Below are positions 1 to 10,692 of a stretch of 64,000 nucleotides of DNA, piece after piece; the first letter of the stretch is position 1, and every line of letters begins with the position of its first letter. The stretch lies in assembly GCA_028622995.1 (NCBI GenBank), contig JAJQJQ010000042.1:1-64000 (forward strand). The letters run 5' to 3'. This stretch comes from Panagrolaimus kolymaensis (taxonomy: Eukaryota > Nematoda > Chromadorea > Rhabditida > Panagrolaimidae). A model generated the notes under the pieces. That model did no database searches, was not told the DNA's origin, and saw nothing but the letters and a program-made list of their open reading frames with translations. A program made the position numbers and the translations under genes.

Positions 1-3000
1 CTAAGAAAGCCTAAGCCTAAGCCTAAGCCTAAGCTAAGCCTAAGCCTAAGCCTAAGCCTAAGCCTAAGCCTAAGCCTAAGCTAAGCCTAAGCCTAAGCCT
101 AAGCCTAAGCCTAAGCCTAAGCCTAAGCCTAAGCCTAAGCCTAAGCCTAAGCCTAAGCCTAAGCCTAAGCCTACCTAAGCCTAAGCCCTAAGCCTAAGCC
201 TAAGCCTAAGCTAAGCCTAAGCCTAAGCCTAAGCCTAAGCCTAAGCCTAAGCCTAGCTAAGCCTAAGCCTAAGCCTAAGCCTAAGCCTAAGCCTAAGCCT
301 AAGCCTAAGCCTAAGCCTAAGCCTAAGCCTAAGCCTAAGCTAAGCCTAAGCCTAAGCCTAAGCCTAAGCTAAGCCTAAGCCTAAGCCTAAGCCTAAGCCT
401 AAGCCTAAGCCTAAGCCTAAGCCTAAGCCTAAGCCTAAGCCTAAGCCTAAGCCTAAGCCTAAGCCTAAGCCTAAGCCTAAGCCTAAGCCTAAGCCTAAGC
501 CTAAGCCTAAGCCTAAGCCTAAGCCTAAGCCTAAGCCTAAGCCTAAGCCTAAGCCTAAGCCTAAGCCTAAGCCTAAGCCTAAGCCTAAGCCTAAGCCTAA
601 GCCTAAGCCTAAGCCTAAGCCTAAGCCTAAGCCTAAGCCTAAGCCTAAGCCTAAGCCTAAGCCTAAGCCTAAGCCTAAGCCTAAGCCTAAGCCTAAGCCT
701 AAGCCTAAGCCTAAGCCTAAGCCTAAGCCTAAGCCTAAGCCTAAGCCTAAGCCTAAGCCTAAGCCTAAGCCTAAGCCTAAGCCTAAGCCTAAGCCTAAGC
801 CTAAGCCTAAGCCTAAGCCTAAGCCTAAGCCTAAGCCTAAGCCTAAGCCTAAGCCTAAGCCTAAGCCTAAGCCTAAGCCTAAGCCTAAGCCTAAGCCTAA
901 GCTAAGCCTAAGCCTAAGCCTAAGCCTAAGCCTAAGCCTAAGCCTAAGCCTAAGCCTAAGCCTAAGCCTAAGCCTAAGCCTAAGCCTAAGCCTAAGCCTA
1001 AGCCTAAGCCTAAGCCTAAGCCTAAGCCTAAGCCTAAGCCTAAGCCTAAGCCTAAGCCTAAGCCTAAGCCTAAGCCTAAGCCTAAGCCTAAGCCTAAGCC
1101 TAAGCCTAAGCCTAAGCCTAAGCCTAAGCCTAAGCTAAGCCTAAGCCTAAGCCTAAGCCTAAGCCTAAGCCTAAGCCTAAGCCTAAGCCTAAGCCTAAGC
1201 CTAAGCCTAAGCCTAAGCCTAAGCCTAAGCCTAAGCCTAAGCCTAAGCCTAAGCCTAAGCCTAAGCCTAAGCCTAAGCCTAAGCCTAAGCCTAAGCCTAA
1301 GCCTAAGCCTAAGCCTAAGCCTAAGCCTAAGCCTAAGCCTAAGCTAAGCCTAAGCCTAAGCCTAAGCCTAAGCCTAAGCCTAAGCCTAAGCCTAAGCCTA
1401 AGCCTAAGCCTAAGCCTAAGCCTAAGCCTAAGCCTAAGCCTAAGCCTAAGCCTAAGCCTAAGCCTAAGCCTAAGCCTAAGCCTAAGCCTAAGCCTAAGCC
1501 TAAGCCTAAGCCTAAGCCTAAGCCTAAGCCTAAGCCTAAGCCTAAGCCTAAGCCTAAGCCTAAGCCTAAGCCTAAGCCTAAGCCTAAGCCTAAGCCTAAG
1601 CCTAAGCCTAAGCCTAAGCCTAAGCCTAAGCCTAAGCCTAAGCCTAAGCCTAAGCCTAAGCCTAAGCCTAAGCCTAAGCCTAAGCCTAAGCCTAAGCCTA
1701 AGCCTAAGCCTAAGCCTAAGCCTAAGCCTAAGCCTAAGCCTAAGCCTAAGCCTAAGCCTAAGCCTAAGCCTAAGCCTAAGCCTAAGCCTAAGCCTAAGCC
1801 TAAGCCTAAGCCTAAGCCTAAGCCTAAGCCTAAGCCTAAGCCTAAGCCTAAGCCTAAGCCTAAGCCTAAGCCTAAGCCTAAGCCCTAAGCCTAAGCCTAA
1901 GCCTAAGCCTAAGCCTAAGCCTAAGCCTAAGCCTAAGCCTAAGCCTAAGCCTAAGCCTAAGCCTAAGCCTAAGCCTAAGCCTAAGCCTAAGCCTAAGCCT
2001 AAGCCTAAGCCTAAGCCTAAGCCTAAGCCTAAGCCTAAGCCTAAGCCTAAGCCTAAGCCTAAGCCTAAGCCTAAGCCTAAGCCTAAGCCTAAGCCTAAGC
2101 CTAAGCCTAAGCCTAAGCCTAAGCCTAAGCCTAAGCCTAAGCCTAAGCCTAAGCCTAAGCCTAAGCCTAAGCCTAAGCCTAAGCCTAAGCCTAAGCCTAA
2201 GCCTAAGCCTAAGCCTAAGCCTAAGCCTAAGCCTAAGCCTAAGCCTAAGCCTAAGCCTAAGCCTAAGCCTAAGCCTAAGCCTAAGCCTAAGCCTAAGCCT
2301 AAGCCTAAGCCTAAGCCTAAGCCTAAGCCTAAGCCTAAGCCTAAGCCTAAGCCTAAGCCTAAGCCTAAGCCTAAGCCTAAGCCTAAGCCTAAGCCTAAGC
2401 CTAAGCCTAAGCCTAAGCCTAAGCCTAAGCCTAAGCCTAAGCCTAAGCCTAAGCCTAAGCCTAAGCCTAAGCCTAAGCCTAAGCCTAAGCCTAAGCCTAA
2501 GCCTAAGCCTAAGCCTAAGCCTAAGCCTAAGCCTAAGCCTAAGCCTAAGCCTAAGCCTAAGCCTAAGCCTAAGCCTAAGCCTAAGCCTAAGCCTAAGCCT
2601 AAGCCTAAGCCTAAGCCTAAGCCTAAGCCTAAGCCTAAGCCTAAGCCTAAGCCTAAGCCTAAGCCTAAGCCTAAGCCTAAGCCTAAGCCTAAGCCTAAGC
2701 CTAAGCCTAAGCCTAAGCCTAAGCCTAAGCCTAAGCCTAAGCCTAAGCCTAAGCCTAAGCCTAAGCCTAAGCCTAAGCCTAAGCCTAAGCCTAAGCCTAA
2801 GCCTAAGCCTAAGCCTAAGCCTAAGCCTAAGCCTAAGCCTAAGCCTAAGCCTAAGCCTAAGCCTAAGCCTAAGCCTAAGCCTAAGCCTAAGCCTAAGCCT
2901 AAGCCTAAGCCTAAGCCTAAGCCTAAGCCTAAGCCTAAGCCTAAGCCTAAGCCTAAGCCTAAGCCTAAGCCTAAGCCTAAGCCTAAGCCTAAGCCTAAGC

Positions 3001-6000
3001 CTAAGCCTAAGCCTAAGCCTAAGCCTAAGCCTAAGCCTAAGCCTAAGCCTAAGCCTAAGCCTAAGCCTAAGCCTAAGCCTAAGCCTAAGCCTAAGCCTAA
3101 GCCTAAGCCTAAGCCTAAGCCTAAGCCTAAGCCTAAGCCTAAGCCTAAGCCTAAGCCTAAGCCTAAGCCTAAGCCTAAGCCTAAGCCTAAGCCTAAGCCT
3201 AAGCCTAAGCCTAAGCCTAAGCCTAAGCCTAAGCCTAAGCCTAAGCCTAAGCCTAAGCCTAAGCCTAAGCCTAAGCCTAAGCCTAAGCCTAAGCCTAAGC
3301 CTAAGCCTAAGCCTAAGCCTAAGCCTAAGCCTAAGCCTAAGCCTAAGCCTAAGCCTAAGCCTAAGCCTAAGCCTAAGCCTAAGCCTAAGCCTAAGCCTAA
3401 GCCTAAGCCTAAGCCTAAGCCTAAGCCTAAGCCTAAGCCTAAGCCTAAGCCTAAGCCTAAGCCTAAGCCTAAGCCTAAGCCTAAGCCTAAGCCTAAGCCT
3501 AAGCCTAAGCCTAAGCCTAAGCCTAAGCCTAAGCCTAAGCCTAAGCCTAAGCCTAAGCCTAAGCCTAAGCCTAAGCCTAAGCCTAAGCCTAAGCCTAAGC
3601 CTAAGCCTAAGCCTAAGCCTAAGCCTAAGCCTAAGCCTAAGCCTAAGCCTAAGCCTAAGCCTAAGCCTAAGCCTAAGCCTAAGCCTAAGCCTAAGCCTAA
3701 GCCTAAGCCTAAGCCTAAGCCTAAGCCTAAGCCTAAGCCTAAGCCTAAGCCTAAGCCTAAGCCTAAGCCTAAGCCTAAGCCTAAGCCTAAGCCTAAGCCT
3801 AAGCCTAAGCCTAAGCCTAAGCCTAAGCCTAAGCCTAAGCCTAAGCCTAAGCCTAAGCCTAAGCCTAAGCCTAAGCCTAAGCCTAAGCCTAAGCCTAAGC
3901 CTAAGCCTAAGCCTAAGCCTAAGCCTAAGCCTAAGCCTAAGCCTAAGCCTAAGCCTAAGCCTAAGCCTAAGCCTAAGCCTAAGCCTAAGCCTAAGCCTAA
4001 GCCTAAGCCTAAGCCTAAGCCTAAGCCTAAGCCTAAGCCTAAGCCTAAGCCTAAGCCTAAGCCTAAGCCTAAGCCTAAGCCTAAGCCTAAGCCTAAGCCT
4101 AAGCCTAAGCCTAAGCCTAAGCCTAAGCCTAAGCCTAAGCCTAAGCCTAAGCCTAAGCCTAAGCCTAAGCCTAAGCCTAAGCCTAAGCCTAAGCCTAAGC
4201 CTAAGCCTAAGCCTAAGCCTAAGCCTAAGCCTAAGCCTAAGCCTAAGCCTAAGCCTAAGCCTAAGCCTAAGCCTAAGCCTAAGCCTAAGCCTAAGCCTAA
4301 GCCTAAGCCTAAGCCTAAGCCTAAGCCTAAGCCTAAGCCTAAGCCTAAGCCTAAGCCTAAGCCTAAGCCTAAGCCTAAGCCTAAGCCTAAGCCTAAGCCT
4401 AAGCCTAAGCCTAAGCCTAAGCCTAAGCCTAAGCCTAAGCCTAAGCCTAAGCCTAAGCCTAAGCCTAAGCCTAAGCCTAAGCCTAAGCCTAAGCCTAAGC
4501 CTAAGCCTAAGCCTAAGCCTAAGCCTAAGCCTAAGCCTAAGCCTAAGCCTAAGCCTAAGCCTAAGCCTAAGCCTAAGCCTAAGCCTAAGCCTAAGCCTAA
4601 GCCTAAGCCTAAGCCTAAGCCTAAGCCTAAGCCTAAGCCTAAGCCTAAGCCTAAGCCTAAGCCTAAGCCTAAGCCTAAGCCTAAGCCTAAGCCTAAGCCT
4701 AAGCCTAAGCCTAAGCCTAAGCCTAAGCCTAAGCCTAAGCCTAAGCCTAAGCCTAAGCCTAAGCCTAAGCCTAAGCCTAAGCCTAAGCCTAAGCCTAAGC
4801 CTAAGCCTAAGCCTAAGCCTAAGCCTAAGCCTAAGCCTAAGCCTAAGCCTAAGCCTAAGCCTAAGCCTAAGCCTAAGCCTAAGCCTAAGCCTAAGCCTAA
4901 GCCTAAGCCTAAGCCTAAGCCTAAGCCTAAGCCTAAGCCTAAGCCTAAGCCTAAGCCTAAGCCTAAGCCTAAGCCTAAGCCTAAGCCTAAGCCTAAGCCT
5001 AAGCCTAAGCCTAAGCCTAAGCCTAAGCCTAAGCCTAAGCCTAAGCCTAAGCCTAAGCCTAAGCCTAAGCCTAAGCCTAAGCCTAAGCCTAAGCCTAAGC
5101 CTAAGCCTAAGCCTAAGCCTAAGCCTAAGCCTAAGCCTAAGCCTAAGCCTAAGCCTAAGCCTAAGCCTAAGCCTAAGCCTAAGCCTAAGCCTAAGCCTAA
5201 GCCTAAGCCTAAGCCTAAGCCTAAGCCTAAGCCTAAGCCTAAGCCTAAGCCTAAGCCTAAGCCTAAGCCTAAGCCTAAGCCTAAGCCTAAGCCTAAGCCT
5301 AAGCCTAAGCCTAAGCCTAAGCCTAAGCCTAAGCCTAAGCCTAAGCCTAAGCCTAAGCCTAAGCCTAAGCCTAAGCCTAAGCCTAAGCCTAAGCCTAAGC
5401 CTAAGCCTAAGCCTAAGCCTAAGCCTAAGCCTAAGCCTAAGCCTAAGCCTAAGCCTAAGCCTAAGCCTAAGCCTAAGCCTAAGCCTAAGCCTAAGCCTAA
5501 GCCTAAGCCTAAGCCTAAGCCTAAGCCTAAGCCTAAGCCTAAGCCTAAGCCTAAGCCTAAGCCTAAGCCTAAGCCTAAGCCTAAGCCTAAGCCTAAGCCT
5601 AAGCCTAAGCCTAAGCCTAAGCCTAAGCCTAAGCCTAAGCCTAAGCCTAAGCCTAAGCCTAAGCCTAAGCCTAAGCCTAAGCCTAAGCCTAAGCCTAAGC
5701 CTAAGCCTAAGCCTAAGCCTAAGCCTAAGCCTAAGCCTAAGCCTAAGCCTAAGCCTAAGCCTAAGCCTAAGCCTAAGCCTAAGCCTAAGCCTAAGCCTAA
5801 GCCTAAGCCTAAGCCTAAGCCTAAGCCTAAGCCTAAGCCTAAGCCTAAGCCTAAGCCTAAGCCTAAGCCTAAGCCTAAGCCTAAGCCTAAGCCTAAGCCT
5901 AAGCCTAAGCCTAAGCCTAAGCCTAAGCCTAAGCCTAAGCCTAAGCCTAAGCCTAAGCCTAAGCCTAAGCCTAAGCCTAAGCCTAAGCCTAAGCCTAAGC

Positions 6001-9000
6001 CTAAGCCTAAGCCTAAGCCTAAGCCTAAGCCTAAGCCTAAGCCTAAGCCTAAGCCTAAGCCTAAGCCTAAGCCTAAGCCTAAGCCTAAGCCTAAGCCTAA
6101 GCCTAAGCCTAAGCCTAAGCCTAAGCCTAAGCCTAAGCCTAAGCCTAAGCCTAAGCCTAAGCCTAAGCCTAAGCCTAAGCCTAAGCCTAAGCCTAAGCCT
6201 AAGCCTAAGCCTAAGCCTAAGCCTAAGCCTAAGCCTAAGCCTAAGCCTAAGCCTAAGCCTAAGCCTAAGCCTAAGCCTAAGCCTAAGCCTAAGCCTAAGC
6301 CTAAGCCTAAGCCTAAGCCTAAGCCTAAGCCTAAGCCTAAGCCTAAGCCTAAGCCTAAGCCTAAGCCTAAGCCTAAGCCTAAGCCTAAGCCTAAGCCTAA
6401 GCCTAAGCCTAAGCCTAAGCCTAAGCCTAAGCCTAAGCCTAAGCCTAAGCCTAAGCCTAAGCCTAAGCCTAAGCCTAAGCCTAAGCCTAAGCCTAAGCCT
6501 AAGCCTAAGCCTAAGCCTAAGCCTAAGCCTAAGCCTAAGCCTAAGCCTAAGCCTAAGCCTAAGCCTAAGCCTAAGCCTAAGCCTAAGCCTAAGCCTAAGC
6601 CTAAGCCTAAGCCTAAGCCTAAGCCTAAGCCTAAGCCTAAGCCTAAGCCTAAGCCTAAGCCTAAGCCTAAGCCTAAGCCTAAGCCTAAGCCTAAGCCTAA
6701 GCCTAAGCCTAAGCCTAAGCCTAAGCCTAAGCCTAAGCCTAAGCCTAAGCCTAAGCCTAAGCCTAAGCCTAAGCCTAAGCCTAAGCCTAAGCCTAAGCCT
6801 AAGCCTAAGCCTAAGCCTAAGCCTAAGCCTAAGCCTAAGCCTAAGCCTAAGCCTAAGCCTAAGCCTAAGCCTAAGCCTAAGCCTAAGCCTAAGCCTAAGC
6901 CTAAGCCTAAGCCTAAGCCTAAGCCTAAGCCTAAGCCTAAGCCTAAGCCTAAGCCTAAGCCTAAGCCTAAGCCTAAGCCTAAGCCTAAGCCTAAGCCTAA
7001 GCCTAAGCCTAAGCCTAAGCCTAAGCCTAAGCCTAAGCCTAAGCCTAAGCCTAAGCCTAAGCCTAAGCCTAAGCCTAAGCCTAAGCCTAAGCCTAAGCCT
7101 AAGCCTAAGCCTAAGCCTAAGCCTAAGCCTAAGCCTAAGCCTAAGCCTAAGCCTAAGCCTAAGCCTAAGCCTAAGCCTAAGCCTAAGCCTAAGCCTAAGC
7201 CTAAGCCTAAGCCTAAGCCTAAGCCTAAGCCTAAGCCTAAGCCTAAGCCTAAGCCTAAGCCTAAGCCTAAGCCTAAGCCTAAGCCTAAGCCTAAGCCTAA
7301 GCCTAAGCCTAAGCCTAAGCCTAAGCCTAAGCCTAAGCCTAAGCCTAAGCCTAAGCCTAAGCCTAAGCCTAAGCCTAAGCCTAAGCCTAAGCCTAAGCCT
7401 AAGCCTAAGCCTAAGCCTAAGCCTAAGCCTAAGCCTAAGCCTAAGCCTAAGCCTAAGCCTAAGCCTAAGCCTAAGCCTAAGCCTAAGCCTAAGCCTAAGC
7501 CTAAGCCTAAGCCTAAGCCTAAGCCTAAGCCTAAGCCTAAGCCTAAGCCTAAGCCTAAGCCTAAGCCTAAGCCTAAGCCTAAGCCTAAGCCTAAGCCTAA
7601 GCCTAAGCCTAAGCCTAAGCCTAAGCCTAAGCCTAAGCCTAAGCCTAAGCCTAAGCCTAAGCCTAAGCCTAAGCCTAAGCCTAAGCCTAAGCCTAAGCCT
7701 AAGCCTAAGCCTAAGCCTAAGCCTAAGCCTAAGCCTAAGCCTAAGCCTAAGCCTAAGCCTAAGCCTAAGCCTAAGCCTAAGCCTAAGCCTAAGCCTAAGC
7801 CTAAGCCTAAGCCTAAGCCTAAGCCTAAGCCTAAGCCTAAGCCTAAGCCTAAGCCTAAGCCTAAGCCTAAGCCTAAGCCTAAGCCTAAGCCTAAGCCTAA
7901 GCCTAAGCCTAAGCCTAAGCCTAAGCCTAAGCCTAAGCCTAAGCCTAAGCCTAAGCCTAAGCCTAAGCCTAAGCCTAAGCCTAAGCCTAAGCCTAAGCCT
8001 AAGCCTAAGCCTAAGCCTAAGCCTAAGCCTAAGCCTAAGCCTAAGCCTAAGCCTAAGCCTAAGCCTAAGCCTAAGCCTAAGCCTAAGCCTAAGCCTAAGC
8101 CTAAGCCTAAGCCTAAGCCTAAGCCTAAGCCTAAGCCTAAGCCTAAGCCTAAGCCTAAGCCTAAGCCTAAGCCTAAGCCTAAGCCTAAGCCTAAGCCTAA
8201 GCCTAAGCCTAAGCCTAAGCCTAAGCCTAAGCCTAAGCCTAAGCCTAAGCCTAAGCCTAAGCCTAAGCCTAAGCCTAAGCCTAAGCCTAAGCCTAAGCCT
8301 AAGCCTAAGCCTAAGCCTAAGCCTAAGCCTAAGCCTAAGCCTAAGCCTAAGCCTAAGCCTAAGCCTAAGCCTAAGCCTAAGCCTAAGCCTAAGCCTAAGC
8401 CTAAGCCTAAGCCTAAGCCTAAGCCTAAGCCTAAGCCTAAGCCTAAGCCTAAGCCTAAGCCTAAGCCTAAGCCTAAGCCTAAGCCTAAGCCTAAGCCTAA
8501 GCCTAAGCCTAAGCCTAAGCCTAAGCCTAAGCCTAAGCCTAAGCCTAAGCCTAAGCCTAAGCCTAAGCCTAAGCCTAAGCCTAAGCCTAAGCCTAAGCCT
8601 AAGCCTAAGCCTAAGCCTAAGCCTAAGCCTAAGCCTAAGCCTAAGCCTAAGCCTAAGCCTAAGCCTAAGCCTAAGCCTAAGCCTAAGCCTAAGCCTAAGC
8701 CTAAGCCTAAGCCTAAGCCTAAGCCTAAGCCTAAGCCTAAGCCTAAGCCTAAGCCTAAGCCTAAGCCTAAGCCTAAGCCTAAGCCTAAGCCTAAGCCTAA
8801 GCCTAAGCCTAAGCCTAAGCCTAAGCCTAAGCCTAAGCCTAAGCCTAAGCCTAAGCCTAAGCCTAAGCCTAAGCCTAAGCCTAAGCCTAAGCCTAAGCCT
8901 AAGCCTAAGCCTAAGCCTAAGCCTAAGCCTAAGCCTAAGCCTAAGCCTAAGCCTAAGCCTAAGCCTAAGCCTAAGCCTAAGCCTAAGCCTAAGCCTAAGC

Positions 9001-10686
9001 CTAAGCCTAAGCCTAAGCCTAAGCCTAAGCCTAAGCCTAAGCCTAAGCCTAAGCCTAAGCCTAAGCCTAAGCCTAAGCCTAAGCCTAAGCCTAAGCCTAA
9101 GCCTAAGCCTAAGCCTAAGCCTAAGCCTAAGCCTAAGCCTAAGCCTAAGCCTAAGCCTAAGCCTAAGCCTAAGCCTAAGCCTAAGCCTAAGCCTAAGCCT
9201 AAGCCTAAGCCTAAGCCTAAGCCTAAGCCTAAGCCTAAGCCTAAGCCTAAGCCTAAGCCTAAGCCTAAGCCTAAGCCTAAGCCTAAGCCTAAGCCTAAGC
9301 CTAAGCCTAAGCCTAAGCCTAAGCCTAAGCCTAAGCCTAAGCCTAAGCCTAAGCCTAAGCCTAAGCCTAAGCCTAAGCCTAAGCCTAAGCCTAAGCCTAA
9401 GCCTAAGCCTAAGCCTAAGCCTAAGCCTAAGCCTAAGCCTAAGCCTAAGCCTAAGCCTAAGCCTAAGCCTAAGCCTAAGCCTAAGCCTAAGCCTAAGCCT
9501 AAGCCTAAGCCTAAGCCTAAGCCTAAGCCTAAGCCTAAGCCTAAGCCTAAGCCTAAGCCTAAGCCTAAGCCTAAGCCTAAGCCTAAGCCTAAGCCTAAGC
9601 CTAAGCCTAAGCCTAAGCCTAAGCCTAAGCCTAAGCCTAAGCCTAAGCCTAAGCCTAAGCCTAAGCCTAAGCCTAAGCCTAAGCCTAAGCCTAAGCCTAA
9701 GCCTAAGCCTAAGCCTAAGCCTAAGCCTAAGCCTAAGCCTAAGCCTAAGCCTAAGCCTAAGCCTAAGCCTAAGCCTAAGCCTAAGCCTAAGCCTAAGCCT
9801 AAGCCTAAGCCTAAGCCTAAGCCTAAGCCTAAGCCTAAGCCTAAGCCTAAGCCTAAGCCTAAGCCTAAGCCTAAGCCTAAGCCTAAGCCTAAGCCTAAGC
9901 CTAAGCCTAAGCCTAAGCCTAAGCCTAAGCCTAAGCCTAAGCCTAAGCCTAAGCCTAAGCCTAAGCCTAAGCCTAAGCCTAAGCCTAAGCCTAAGCCTAA
10001 GCCTAAGCCTAAGCCTAAGCCTAAGCCTAAGCCTAAGCCTAAGCCTAAGCCTAAGCCTAAGCCTAAGCCTAAGCCTAAGCCTAAGCCTAAGCCTAAGCCT
10101 AAGCCTAAGCCTAAGCCTAAGCCTAAGCCTAAGCCTAAGCCTAAGCCTAAGCCTAAGCCTAAGCCTAAGCCTAAGCCTAAGCCTAAGCCTAAGCCTAAGC
10201 CTAAGCCTAAGCCTAAGCCTAAGCCTAAGCCTAAGCCTAAGCCTAAGCCTAAGCCTAAGCCTAAGCCTAAGCCTAAGCCTAAGCCTAAGCCTAAGCCTAA
10301 GCCTAAGCCTAAGCCTAAGCCTAAGCCTAAGCCTAAGCCTAAGCCTAAGCCTAAGCCTAAGCCTAAGCCTAAGCCTAAGCCTAAGCCTAAGCCTAAGCCT
10401 AAGCCTAAGCCTAAGCCTAAGCCTAAGCCTAAGCCTAAGCCTAAGCCTAAGCCTAAGCCTAAGCCTAAGCCTAAGCCTAAGCCTAAGCCTAAGCCTAAGC
10501 CTAAGCCTAAGCCTAAGCCTAAGCCTAAGCCTAAGCCTAAGCCTAAGCCTAAGCCTAAGCCTAAGCCTAAGCCTAAGCCTAAGCCTAAGCCTAAGCCTAA
10601 GCCTAAGCCTAAGCCTAAGCCTAAGCCTAAGCCTAAGCCTAAGCCTAAGCCTAAGCCTAAGCCTAAGCCTAAGCCTAAGCCTAAGC
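1..10686. repeat. Telomere, (TTAGGC)n on the minus strand
   Basis: About 10.7 kb of TAAGCC hexamers read on the plus strand. The C-rich strand runs 5'->3' inward, which is the orientation of a left chromosome end. TTAGGC is the telomere repeat of most nematodes. From about 1890 to 10686 I see no deviation from the hexamer. Before that there are scattered one-base losses or gains, for example TAAGC units near 32, 79, 210, 334, 366, 901, 1132 and 1342, CTACC near 172, and CCC near 186 and 1883. No subtelomeric satellite separates the array from the first gene. The repeat has no stop in two minus-strand frames (Leu-Gly and Arg-Leu), so very long spurious reading frames cross it. Confidence 0.98.
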
Positions 10687-10692
10687 ATAAAT
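10680..10692. other. Telomere-gene junction (chromosome healing point)
   Basis: On the minus strand the gene reads ...CAT TTA TGC and then TTA GGC repeats without any spacer. The GC of the TGC cysteine codon is also the GC of a repeat unit, a two-base overlap typical of telomere addition onto a broken end. The sequence shows the fusion directly; that it arose by break and healing, or by programmed DNA elimination, is inference. Confidence 0.8.

Noticed and set aside
1130..10686. Giant minus-strand frame of Leu-Gly and Arg-Leu repeats
   Set aside because: Translation of the telomere hexamer; only 10687-11282 of that frame is gene sequence.
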